Below are positions 56,557-64,000 of a DNA stretch of 64,000 bases, in pieces. Under the pieces are notes generated by a model that was not told the origin of the DNA, made no database searches, and saw only the letters and a list, made by a program, of their open reading frames with translations. Numbering within the stretch: the first letter of the stretch is position 1; the number at the start of each line of letters is the position of its first letter. Origin of the DNA: Saprospiraceae bacterium (GTDB lineage: Bacteria; Bacteroidota; Bacteroidia; Chitinophagales; Saprospiraceae); assembly GCA_020629715.1 (NCBI GenBank), contig JAHDCU010000007.1:124001-188000 (forward strand), written 5' to 3'. A program made the position numbers and the translations under genes.

Positions 56557-57087
56557 TTACGATTTCTTAATATTAGAAAAGAAGCTTACTGGTTGATTAT
56601 AAAACTGTTTGATACCAATATAATAAAGACCAATCTTAGACAACACCTTCTGAGATCCTTCATTATCTGGATTGGTAACCCCTACTACTTCTTTAAGCAT
56701 GATCGTATTCAAAGCATAGTCCAAAAGCTCTTTACTCATTTCGGTAGCGTAACCTTTACCCCAATATTGCGAAAGTAATCGATAGCCGATTTCTATTTGA
56801 TCTGTATTGTCTAATGGACATAAGACAAACCACCCTATGGCTACGTCGTCTTCTTTACGATACGCTAGCCATCGACCTAGACCTTTCCCTTCAGAATATA
56901 GTTTTTGGGTTTTAGTAATGCGTTCTTTGCTCTGAGCTAAGGTTTTTGGAGGTGCTATAAATTTGATTACCTCTTCATCCGTATCCAATTGATGAATAAT
57001 CTCAATATCAGACTCGGTAATTTCTTGTAGATAGAGTCTATCAGATTGTAAAAATACTTCGCTACTCTTTGTATTCAACTTTCTCAT
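56557..57087 (-). CDS. GNAT family N-acetyltransferase
   Basis: A 176-residue protein of the RimJ/RimL-like GNAT type. It opens SDRLYLQEITESDIEIIHQL, and the acetyl-CoA loop is in LLSQYWGKGYATEMSKELLDYA, followed by VTNPDNEGSQKVLSKIGLY. The substrate is unknown; relatives acetylate ribosomal proteins, antibiotics or small amines. The ATG lies inside the 3' end of the MFS gene (26-base overlap), so expression is linked to that transporter. Confidence 0.88.
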   Translation of the reverse strand: MRKLNTKSSEVFLQSDRLYLQEITESDIEIIHQLDTDEEVIKFIAPPKTLAQSKERITKTQKLYSEGKGLGRWLAYRKEDDVAIGWFVLCPLDNTDQIEIGYRLLSQYWGKGYATEMSKELLDYALNTIMLKEVVGVTNPDNEGSQKVLSKIGLYYIGIKQFYNQPVSFFSNIKKS

Positions 57088-58315
57088 TTTTAAAAAGTAT
57101 GAAAAAGAGTACTAAGACTCCAACTGCAAAAATTGCTGGCCACGTCCATATTAACGTCCAGTCGTGATTTTTAATAATTTCTTTATTTTCATTTATTACT
57201 TCAAATGCATGCTGATCTGTAATCTTACCAGCAACCCAAAATCCTACAAGCATACCTAAACCATAAGTAGCTAATGTAATCAGTCCTTGCGCAGCACTTT
57301 TGTAAGAAGCACCTGCTTTACTATCTGTATAAATCTGACCACTCACAAAGAAAAAGTCATAGCATATTCCATGTAGCGCAATACCTAAGATGAGCATAAA
57401 GGATAGTTCTCCTGCATCACCGTAAGCAAACAGTACGTAACGTAATGCCCATGCCAACATACCTACGACCAAAGTCCATTTGATACCAAATCGCTTAAAG
57501 AAGATCGGTAATAATAGCATGAATAATACTTCGGAAGCTTGACCTATGGTCATTTTACCCGTTGGGTTTTCCATACCTAGTTCTACCAAAAATGGATTGG
57601 CTTGTGCATAGTAAAATGCTAGCGGAATACAGATCAAAATACTGGAAACAAAGAATACCAAAAAGTTACGATCCTTGAGTAATCCAATAGCTTGAAGACC
57701 TAAGAGGTCTGATATGCTTGGGTTCTTTTGACCTTTTGCGGGAGGAGGTGTTTTAGGAAGTGCAAAACTGAAAATCCCTAATACTGCTGAAGCAATAGCA
57801 ACCATCAAAAATGTATTTTTTAACATCCCTTCCGCTATGGAAGCTTCACTATCCCAACTAAATACATAGCTTATTACAAGCCCCGCTGCAATCCATCCTA
57901 CTGTTCCCCAAACTCGTATAAACGAAAATTCCTTAGCAGGATCGGTCATCTGATTGAATGATACAGAATTGACCAATGCTAGTGTTGGCATATAAATGAT
58001 CATATAGCCTAAAACATGGGGATAAAATGTACTAAAGTCTTGTGATATGGACATGAAATACATTAGGACTGCTCCAACCAAGTGCAATACTCCGAGTATT
58101 CGTTCTGCATTGAAGTATCGGTCAGCAATAAGCCCAATTATAAAGGGCGCAATGATTGCTCCCCATGATTGTGTAGAATATGCCATTCCTATTTGACCTC
58201 CATCTGCACCGAGATTACTTCCAAGGAAAGTTCCCATAGTGACAAACCAGCCTCCCCAAATAAAAAATTCGAGGAACATCATGAAGGATAGTTGGATTTT
58301 AGTTGTGTTTTTCAT
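57062..58315 (-). CDS. MFS transporter of the nucleoside:H+ symporter (NupG-like) family
   Basis: About 417 residues with 12 helices. Family motifs include MMFLEFFIWGGWFVTMGTFLG at the start and FIRVWGTVGWIAAGLVISY in helix 5, typical of Nuc_H_symport members. In Bacteroidota such permeases often sit in carbohydrate clusters and may carry sugars rather than nucleosides. The open frame begins 15 codons earlier at GTG 58360, but those codons (MNFVFSVVQ) come from the inverted repeat; ATG 58315 (MKNTTKIQLS) is the true start. Confidence 0.82.
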   Translation of the reverse strand: MKNTTKIQLSFMMFLEFFIWGGWFVTMGTFLGSNLGADGGQIGMAYSTQSWGAIIAPFIIGLIADRYFNAERILGVLHLVGAVLMYFMSISQDFSTFYPHVLGYMIIYMPTLALVNSVSFNQMTDPAKEFSFIRVWGTVGWIAAGLVISYVFSWDSEASIAEGMLKNTFLMVAIASAVLGIFSFALPKTPPPAKGQKNPSISDLLGLQAIGLLKDRNFLVFFVSSILICIPLAFYYAQANPFLVELGMENPTGKMTIGQASEVLFMLLLPIFFKRFGIKWTLVVGMLAWALRYVLFAYGDAGELSFMLILGIALHGICYDFFFVSGQIYTDSKAGASYKSAAQGLITLATYGLGMLVGFWVAGKITDQHAFEVINENKEIIKNHDWTLIWTWPAIFAVGVLVLFFILFKNEKVEYKE

Positions 58316-58335
58316 GTTTTGTTTTGCTTTATTTT

Positions 58336-58364
58336 GAACCACGGAGAACACGAAGTTCACTAAG
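58336..58364. repeat. Inverted repeat arm, left
   Basis: Begins gaaccacggagaacac and ends ttcactaag. It is the mate of 58813-58841 and holds the GxxExxY stop codon. Confidence 0.8.
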
Positions 58365-58836
58365 TTTTTTTGGCTAAGCGATCGGGTATTTCTTTGAAAT
58401 ACTCTGATACGATTGATATTACATGTTTCGAAACATTTTTCACGTTGAAATTAATGATTAATCCCTTGGGAGCTCCAATTAATTTTAAGTAACTCAATAG
58501 CTGTGCTTCATGGATTGGTAAAACCTCGGAAACTGTTTTCAATTCGACGATTATCAAGTCTTCAATGATAAGGTACAACTTAAATTTAGGTGTAAGTTCT
58601 TTTCCTTTGTAAAATACAGGTAATGATTTTTGTCTATCACAATTTAATCCTCTTAACGTAAGCTCTTCGACCATTGCATACTCATAGATAGACTCAAGCA
58701 AACCAGGACCGAGCTCTTTATGAACTTCAATTGCTGCTCCAATGATCTCATAGCATAAGCCATCGATTGTTTTCTTATCTACTCCATCAAGAGAAATCTT
58801 CTTCATAAATCTCTTAGTGGTCTCTGTGTTCTCCAT
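58360..58836 (-). CDS. GxxExxY protein (PD-(D/E)XK nuclease-like, PDDEXK_3)
   Basis: A 158-residue protein. The defining motif GLLESIY is at residues 45-51 in IEVHKELGPGLLESIYEYA. The nuclease-like core follows: DLIIVELKTVSEVLPIHEAQ (Asp93, Glu98, Lys100), then QLLSYLKLIGAPKGLIINF. The family is widespread and functionally uncharacterised, assigned to the PD-(D/E)XK superfamily. The first nine codons (MENTETTKR) and the last codons are written by the flanking inverted repeats; ATG 58806 (MKKISL) is an alternative start. It separates the composite lipoprotein gene from the MFS gene. Confidence 0.88.
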   Translation of the reverse strand: MENTETTKRFMKKISLDGVDKKTIDGLCYEIIGAAIEVHKELGPGLLESIYEYAMVEELTLRGLNCDRQKSLPVFYKGKELTPKFKLYLIIEDLIIVELKTVSEVLPIHEAQLLSYLKLIGAPKGLIINFNVKNVSKHVISIVSEYFKEIPDRLAKKT

Positions 58837-58841
58837 GGTTC
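58813..58841. repeat. Inverted repeat arm, right
   Basis: On the minus strand it begins gaaccatggagaacac and ends ccactaag. It holds the GxxExxY start codon and matches the left arm at 24 of 29 positions. Confidence 0.8.
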
Positions 58842-58848
58842 CATGAAA

Positions 58849-61800
58849 TCATAGCTCCCGAATCATAATATTCTTAAAATACACTGGGTCTCCATGATCT
58901 TGCAAGGCGATATGTCCTTCTTTGGCAACACCAAAGCCATCCCAGCCATAGAACTTACTGTTTTTGATCAGCTCATCCCACTCGGGCGTATGCATGGTAA
59001 ACTCTACGACTTTATGACCATTGAGGTAAAATTGCATATGGCCGTCTAGAGATTTAATTCTGACCTTATTCCAATCGCCAGCAGGGTTTACGGTTTTATA
59101 CTTGCATTCGATCATATCGTAAAGATCACCAGCTCGATGGGTTGGATATTTGGTATCAGGGTGACAAGTATTATCAAGAATTTGCATCTCTGGTCCTGTC
59201 TGCCAAACGTAGTCGTATTTATCATTTTCCACCACGTTGTAGATGATACCGCTGTTACCACAAGCTGATATTTTCCAATCGAGCTTGAGCTCGTAATTTT
59301 TATAGCTTTTGTCCGTAATAATATCACCGCCATCCGCAGCTTGCCATCCTCCATCTGGTTTTTTAGTGGCATCGAGATATAAAGCTCCATCTTCAACTTT
59401 CCAACTTGATCCTATGGTTTGCTTACGGTAGTTTCTCCAGCCATTGGTAGTTTCGCCGTCAAAGAGTAATTGCCATCCTGCGTCTTTTTCTAGTTGCGTT
59501 AGATGATTGTCTTTAAATTCGAATGGTGCTTGTTTGATTTCGCCGATCTTATTTTGAGGGATTTTATTCAAAGTATACCAAGATTCTGTGGACCATAGAC
59601 CATTACCTTCCTGAGAGATCAATTGATCTTCAATTTTGATATAGACCACATGATCTTCTTTCATTCCCTCAAACTCTAAGAAGACCTTTTTACGGTCTTC
59701 ACTGACAGAAGCGGATTTTACATTTAAGGACTCTTTACCCAATTTTGGGCCACCATATTCTGCGGTAGGTTCGTAGTACCATTGTTGTACGGCATAGCCT
59801 TTAGGATTCCAGCCTTGACCGATGGCGAGAGGTTCTGTAAATTCTATTTCCATACCATTGCTATGTGCTCTGATGGCAAGCATTTCGAATGTAGGATTGT
59901 CATTGTATGACAGCCGCTGGAGACCATACCAAAGCTTACCTGTCTGCGCCCAGTTACCGCTATTACCAATACCCCCAACATATAAGTCACCATCTGGACT
60001 CCACGCTAATCGATTGACCCCTGCTTCCAGACCTTGGATAAATCGGAATAAGGCACCCTGATATACACCTTCTACCTCTTCCACAAATACTCTTTTCACT
60101 CCACCATGCGTCACTTCACCGTGGATCATCTGGCTTTTATAAGGTCCTACGTTAATTGCTGCAGGAGTGGATGGAGAATTCCCAATCTCATCTTGTGGCA
60201 ACCATACAACGGGCTTTTTCTCCACAAAATCCGCTGTACCTTCAAAGTCTACTGCTCTACTGCCAAACCAATCTCCATCAGTAATATGGATGATCTTACT
60301 TGACGGTAGCCAGTCCCCTTGGTTATCGGCAACATAGAGCTCATCATTATATCCAAAGCCGATTCCATTGGGAGTACGAAGACCATTGGCCATGATTTCA
60401 AATGATCCATCCTCTTTAGAAACTTTGATAACCGATCCACGATCTGGGTGTTGGTTAGGCATGCCTGCTCCACCTGGTAATATTCCAGTGGCTAAAGTGG
60501 CATAGAAGTATCCATCTTTATAGGCGAGACCAAATCCAAACTCGTGGAAATTATTGGTCACCCCCCATGCGTTGCACAGGGTACGATATTCATCTATGAT
60601 TTCGTCACCATTAGTATCCACCAGATGAGTCATTTCTTGCTTTTGCATGATATAGATTTCATCATCTACTATTTTAAGCCCCAGTGGTTCAGCGAGGCCT
60701 TCTGCTACTTTTTTGACGATGATATCATCAGGATTTTCAGCTTTTACATTATCCAAAATATAGACAGAACCTGTAGCATCCCAAGTACTGATGACCACAC
60801 GTCCATCAGACATAAAATCTAGTCCGCCCACTTTAGGAGTGAATGTACTTGGCCTAGCTTGAAATAAATCAAAGGAAGGATGTGTTTCCAGTAGAGCAGA
60901 TCCGTCACCTGGTACAGATGTAGTGGTTGCCATGGGTAATTTGTAGCCTTTTACTTGATCTTGATCTTCGATTTTATAATACAAGTTCTCTGTAGGGATG
61001 ACTTCAAAATTGACATCACCAGGCTTCTTCCAATTCCAAGAAAGATATTTACCACCAGCACCCTGGAAAAACTCAACGAGATAGGGGTGATAACCCTCTT
61101 CTAGTGCTAGCATTACTTCTTTAAATTCATTGCCGTGTAAACCATCATTATCAAGTATCACCTCATTATTGAGTGTAACTCTTGACCCATCGTCACTCCA
61201 CACTCTGAAGGTGTAGACCCCTTTTTTGGGAACATGCAAATATCCTCGACCTTCGAGTCCGAAAAAGTCCGTGAGTTCTTTCCAGTCGTCACCTGTGATA
61301 TTGTCAAAGTTACCTAGTATCCCAGCATAGATTGGTTTCTTAGTGCTATTGTTAGGAAGCACTTGATCTTTTGGAGAAACTTTAAAAATCTTGACTACAC
61401 TCCCTGGTAAAATCGGGGTATTACCTATATCTTCAATCGAACTCACGTAGCTCAATTCTGTAGACTCTTGTTCATTGCCATCGCCCATGCCTTGATCATC
61501 ATCAGCATCCAGTCCAAGAATGTAATCTACCATTGCTCCGATATCATCATTGGGGAGATCATGATGCGCATTCATGATTTGGTTTCCCCATACACCTGAA
61601 CCTCCGTTTTTGACTTTAGTGATTAGGTATTCTCGATTAGCCGCTGTGGTTTTATATTTAGCTGCTACTGAGACATAGGCGGGTCCAATGGTTTTTACTT
61701 TTTTATTGTGGCAAGTTTTACAATCACTTTTAGCAATAAGCTTTGCTCCAGAAGTTACTGCTCCTGCCTCTTCTTTGATGTTATTTGGGTTTTCAGTAAG

Positions 61801-62508
61801 TCCATTTTGACTTAGGATAGCATTGAGAGAAGTCACACCATTATCCTCAATATGGAGTTCATAATCTAAGGAGAAGAGTTCTGCATTCTGACTCTTTATT
61901 TTATTCTCCTTTGTGATTTTTAAATCACCATTAGAACTTAGGTTTGTATTCAATACCAATGGTCCAACCGTTCCAGATAGGACTAAGTCTTGGATATCTT
62001 TGAGTCCTGAAATGTCAAAGGATCGCTCAAAAATGAGTTGTCCCTGATCATTTTCTGTAGCCTCAACGGTTTCTCTAATCTGTACATTATCTAGCGCATA
62101 TAGCAAGACCGCAGACCCATTTTCTATGGCATGCCCTTTAAATTGAATCTCTGTTTTAGTATCGAATCCATTGTCCAAAAGCTTCCAAGGCGTTGCATTT
62201 TCACTGATAAAATAATCTGATCCTTGACTAATAGGTTGGGGACCATGAGACATGTCGTACACGGCTCCACTAAAGTTGACATCACCTCTCCATGCTTTGT
62301 AGATAGCCCCTGTCACCGTATGGTAACTAGCCCAAAATTTATCATTGAGCGCAAGGGTGATCATCCTGGGATTCCCATCCAATACAGATCTGAATACCCA
62401 CGGACTGAGTGGACGATCTTTAGTCGATGTTGATGAATCATTTTGACAAGAAAAAATAATCAGAAATATAGCAAGGATAGTAATACTCGGTAAAGCGACT
62501 TTTCTCAT
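58849..62508 (-). CDS. Composite lipoprotein: cytochrome c, PA14, glucose-dehydrogenase-like propeller and DUF1080 domains
   Basis: About 1219 residues. Lipoprotein signal (ILAIFLIIFSCQND); ATG 62508 is preferred to TTG 62526. Numbered from 62508: an unassigned N-terminal domain (WVFRSVLDGNPRMI); a class I cytochrome c with CKTCH at ~263-267 and a likely Met ligand in NQIMNAHH; a PA14-like domain at ~390-510 (GVYTFRVWSDDGSRVTLNN); a sorbosone-dehydrogenase-like propeller at ~555-860; and a C-terminal DUF1080/3-keto-disaccharide hydrolase domain at ~1010-1219 (LLFDGETTNGWRNY, SGIIYNV, DWNKVRI). It probably binds and oxidises or cleaves sugars at the cell envelope. The order resembles PVC/Bacteroidota composites. 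Confidence 0.82.
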   Translation of the reverse strand: MRKVALPSITILAIFLIIFSCQNDSSTSTKDRPLSPWVFRSVLDGNPRMITLALNDKFWASYHTVTGAIYKAWRGDVNFSGAVYDMSHGPQPISQGSDYFISENATPWKLLDNGFDTKTEIQFKGHAIENGSAVLLYALDNVQIRETVEATENDQGQLIFERSFDISGLKDIQDLVLSGTVGPLVLNTNLSSNGDLKITKENKIKSQNAELFSLDYELHIEDNGVTSLNAILSQNGLTENPNNIKEEAGAVTSGAKLIAKSDCKTCHNKKVKTIGPAYVSVAAKYKTTAANREYLITKVKNGGSGVWGNQIMNAHHDLPNDDIGAMVDYILGLDADDDQGMGDGNEQESTELSYVSSIEDIGNTPILPGSVVKIFKVSPKDQVLPNNSTKKPIYAGILGNFDNITGDDWKELTDFFGLEGRGYLHVPKKGVYTFRVWSDDGSRVTLNNEVILDNDGLHGNEFKEVMLALEEGYHPYLVEFFQGAGGKYLSWNWKKPGDVNFEVIPTENLYYKIEDQDQVKGYKLPMATTTSVPGDGSALLETHPSFDLFQARPSTFTPKVGGLDFMSDGRVVISTWDATGSVYILDNVKAENPDDIIVKKVAEGLAEPLGLKIVDDEIYIMQKQEMTHLVDTNGDEIIDEYRTLCNAWGVTNNFHEFGFGLAYKDGYFYATLATGILPGGAGMPNQHPDRGSVIKVSKEDGSFEIMANGLRTPNGIGFGYNDELYVADNQGDWLPSSKIIHITDGDWFGSRAVDFEGTADFVEKKPVVWLPQDEIGNSPSTPAAINVGPYKSQMIHGEVTHGGVKRVFVEEVEGVYQGALFRFIQGLEAGVNRLAWSPDGDLYVGGIGNSGNWAQTGKLWYGLQRLSYNDNPTFEMLAIRAHSNGMEIEFTEPLAIGQGWNPKGYAVQQWYYEPTAEYGGPKLGKESLNVKSASVSEDRKKVFLEFEGMKEDHVVYIKIEDQLISQEGNGLWSTESWYTLNKIPQNKIGEIKQAPFEFKDNHLTQLEKDAGWQLLFDGETTNGWRNYRKQTIGSSWKVEDGALYLDATKKPDGGWQAADGGDIITDKSYKNYELKLDWKISACGNSGIIYNVVENDKYDYVWQTGPEMQILDNTCHPDTKYPTHRAGDLYDMIECKYKTVNPAGDWNKVRIKSLDGHMQFYLNGHKVVEFTMHTPEWDELIKNSKFYGWDGFGVAKEGHIALQDHGDPVYFKNIMIREL

Positions 62509-62630
62509 AGTTAGTTTAGATTGCAAGACTTCTAAATTAGTAAGATATTTAGAATAGTAGATGCTGAAATGGTTTGTGTTCTGAATAACTTATTAATTTG
62601 ACGTCATTAAATCATTTTTAAAATCAATCG

Positions 62631-63074
62631 GTGAAAAGCACAGAATCTCCAATAATCATAGAATGTATGATCTCCACGACTCTTGAGGATGCATGGATGG
62701 CACTCACGGATCTAGCAACCATGAAAAAATGGTATTTTGATAATATTCCAGATTTCAAGGCTGAGATAGGTTTTGAAACTGCATTTTTGATTACGAATGA
62801 AGGAAGAAATTTTACTCATCAATGGAAAGTAACTGAAGTTGAGCTACTTCATAAAATTACCTATGAATGGACTTTTGAAGAGTATCCTGGGAAGAGCATC
62901 TCTAGGTTTATCATTGAAAAACAGCCTGATGGAATCAAAGTGCGATTGGAAGATCATGTGTTAGAAGATTATCCTACTGGTATACCTGAGTTTAAACGAG
63001 AGAGTGCCGTAGGCGGCTGGAACTATTTTTTGAATGATCGTTTGAAGCCTTTTTTGGAAGGAACATTAGTATAG
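62631..63074 (+). CDS. SRPBCC / AHSA1 (Aha1-like) domain protein
   Basis: A 147-residue START-like fold: ECMISTTLEDAWMALTDLATMKKWYFDN at the start and VGGWNYFLNDRLKPFLEGT at the end, the usual AHSA1/polyketide-cyclase signature. Members bind hydrophobic ligands, but the role here is unknown. The start is GTG 62631 with no nearby ATG. It converges with the partial propeller gene and overlaps it by 9 bases. Confidence 0.85.
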   Translation: MKSTESPIIIECMISTTLEDAWMALTDLATMKKWYFDNIPDFKAEIGFETAFLITNEGRNFTHQWKVTEVELLHKITYEWTFEEYPGKSISRFIIEKQPDGIKVRLEDHVLEDYPTGIPEFKRESAVGGWNYFLNDRLKPFLEGTLV

Positions 63075-64000
63075 CTTACGGTAGTACAACTTATTCTTAG
63101 GAGAAGCCAAGTTTGATCTCGCAGAATAATATAAAGTATTGTTATAAATCTTGAGATGCTCAATGATTTTACCTTCTCGTTTTATCTCTTTAATCTTGTC
63201 CAATTCAATGCCGCTTGGGTAAAAATTGACTTTCATAATTTCAAAATCATCGCTGATTAGGTAACACTGGTTGAATTTATAATCTCGTAATAGTTTTATC
63301 TTTTCAAGTTTCCAAAAGGGGTGTTCAAGAGGTTGTACATTGACTTGTTCCCCTTCAGCTATGTTTACGATACTAAGTTCTTTATTCGGTATATCTAAAA
63401 CATAAAGCATATCGTTTTGCACTATACTTAGCACATTGATGGAGCCCGCAATCACATTACTGAAGTATGATATTTTCTTTTGTAGTCCATTGCTTACCAT
63501 AAGATCACTTAGTACCCCACTCCAATTACCATCCGCAACTTTATTCTCTTGGAAGAATCCATAATCAATGGCATTTTCATCTCCTCCACCAGTAGTCATA
63601 TAGTACAATCTCATGATCTCACGAAATTCAACATAAACCTCCTCAAGGTCAGCTTGATCAATAACTGTTTTTAGATTCACAGCTTTACCATCTTGGATTT
63701 TATCCAATGCATAGCGCTTTCCAAAACTATCTTCCCGAAACAGTATCAGATAGTTGTACCCTTTATACAGACATGGATGTATCTGCTCATTGTAGAGTTT
63801 TCGTGGATAATTTCGGCTTAGTTTGAGCTCTGCCACATCGAACAACTCCGCTCCATATTCATCCCCTATCAAATGTATACCGCCAAGACAGCTCTGATGC
63901 ATTTTTCTATATTCTGTATCTAGTTCTTTTTCCGTCAACAGAGTACCATCTGGAGTATATAGGTAGAGTTTTCTTTTCAAACCCTCTAATCCAAGGATAA
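63066..64000 (-). CDS. Beta-propeller-like protein, partial (6-bladed propeller type), N terminus outside window
   Basis: The frame stays open to the window edge. A TTG at 63980 could be read as a start, but codons before it (ILGLEG) continue without a stop, so the gene extends beyond 64000. At least 310 residues are visible, with repeated blade-like strands (LYLYTPDGTLLTEKEL, MLYVLDIPNKELSIVNI, CYLISDDFEIMKVNF). Bacteroidota have many six-bladed propeller lipoproteins with YTPDG-type strands; assignment to that group is tentative. Confidence 0.55.
   Translation of the reverse strand, partial: ILGLEGLKRKLYLYTPDGTLLTEKELDTEYRKMHQSCLGGIHLIGDEYGAELFDVAELKLSRNYPRKLYNEQIHPCLYKGYNYLILFREDSFGKRYALDKIQDGKAVNLKTVIDQADLEEVYVEFREIMRLYYMTTGGGDENAIDYGFFQENKVADGNWSGVLSDLMVSNGLQKKISYFSNVIAGSINVLSIVQNDMLYVLDIPNKELSIVNIAEGEQVNVQPLEHPFWKLEKIKLLRDYKFNQCYLISDDFEIMKVNFYPSGIELDKIKEIKREGKIIEHLKIYNNTLYYSARSNLASPKNKLYYRKLY

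Larger units (their letters stand above)
58336..58841. mobile_element. Putative 506-bp element: GxxExxY gene enclosed by 29-bp imperfect inverted repeats
   Basis: The arms at 58336-58364 and 58813-58841 match at 24 of 29 positions when one is reverse-complemented. Both begin gaacca, contain ggagaacac and end cactaag. The gene's ATG (58836) and TAG (58360) both lie inside the arms. No transposase is encoded and no target-site duplication was identified, so mobility is inferred from structure only. Confidence 0.5.

Noticed and set aside
1-64000. tRNA, rRNA, CRISPR arrays, intact insertion sequences or prophage genes
   Set aside because: Looked for cloverleaf arms, regularly spaced direct repeats, transposase and phage motifs. 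None were convincing.

Overview
The window looks like a chromosomal segment of a T9SS-bearing Bacteroidota, most likely a member of the Saprospirales. The evidence is: PorV/PorQ-type and TonB-dependent outer-membrane proteins, several proteins with Bacteroidota T9SS C-terminal sorting domains, the gliding lipoprotein GldH, a bacterial geranylgeranylglyceryl phosphate synthase, a CarB without its C-terminal allosteric domain, TAnnTTTG-type -7 promoter elements, and a surface protein whose last ~270 residues follow a module layout I associate with Saprospirales/Lewinella proteins. The taxonomic call is inference. No rRNA, tRNA, CRISPR array, intact insertion sequence or prophage was seen.

Layout. 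0-3 kb: the start of a peptide transporter (cut by the window edge), then a DUF4230 / DUF3108 / flippase-like membrane gene group. 3-4.5 kb: ruvC, a HIT protein and greA. 4.5-13.4 kb: an outer-membrane cassette of TonB-dependent receptor, 1348-aa secreted protein and PorV-like protein, ending at a 14-bp hairpin. 13.5-19 kb: a 2-hydroxyacid dehydrogenase, carB and a GT-C-type membrane protein. 19.1-22.7 kb: two T9SS surface-protein genes with an AT-rich mosaic block across their junction, then a repeat-filled intergenic region. 22.7-31.4 kb: gldH, a class II Fic protein, dnaJ-grpE, a TlpA-like lipoprotein, a DinB-like protein, comF, a DegP/DegQ-type protease, and a pterin dehydratase overlapping an M42 peptidase.

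31.4-39.7 kb: a polysaccharide flippase, a 54-aa membrane protein found by hand, rsgA, GGGP synthase, an M14 carboxypeptidase and clpB. 39.8-48.3 kb: a 1600-aa repeat surface protein with MopE-like metal-binding motifs, an acetyltransferase coupled to a subtilisin-like T9SS protease, a Cys-poor DksA/TraR protein and lspA. 48.3-54.5 kb: one tight minus-strand operon reading Gfo/Idh dehydrogenase, UPF0175 antitoxin, DUF3368 PIN toxin, sugar isomerase/epimerase, gluconokinase, 6-phosphogluconate dehydrogenase and gluconate symporter. 54.5-62.5 kb: a composite cytochrome c / PA14 / propeller / DUF1080 lipoprotein, a GxxExxY gene enclosed in 29-bp inverted repeats, a nucleoside-type MFS symporter, a GNAT enzyme and an LVIVD lipoprotein trio. 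62.6-64 kb: an SRPBCC protein and a partial propeller-like protein.

How the genes work together. The 48-62 kb stretch combines DUF1080 (3-keto-glycoside hydrolase), Gfo/Idh dehydrogenase, a sugar isomerase/epimerase TIM barrel and a sugar/nucleoside-type permease, the known ingredients of 3-keto-glycoside catabolism, with gluconate uptake and entry into the pentose phosphate pathway. A toxin-antitoxin pair sits inside that operon. The most unusual structures are the GxxExxY gene whose start and stop codons both lie inside its inverted repeats (related sequence recurs near 22.4 kb), and the AT-rich block at about 20.93-21.72 kb that begins and ends at protein-domain boundaries.
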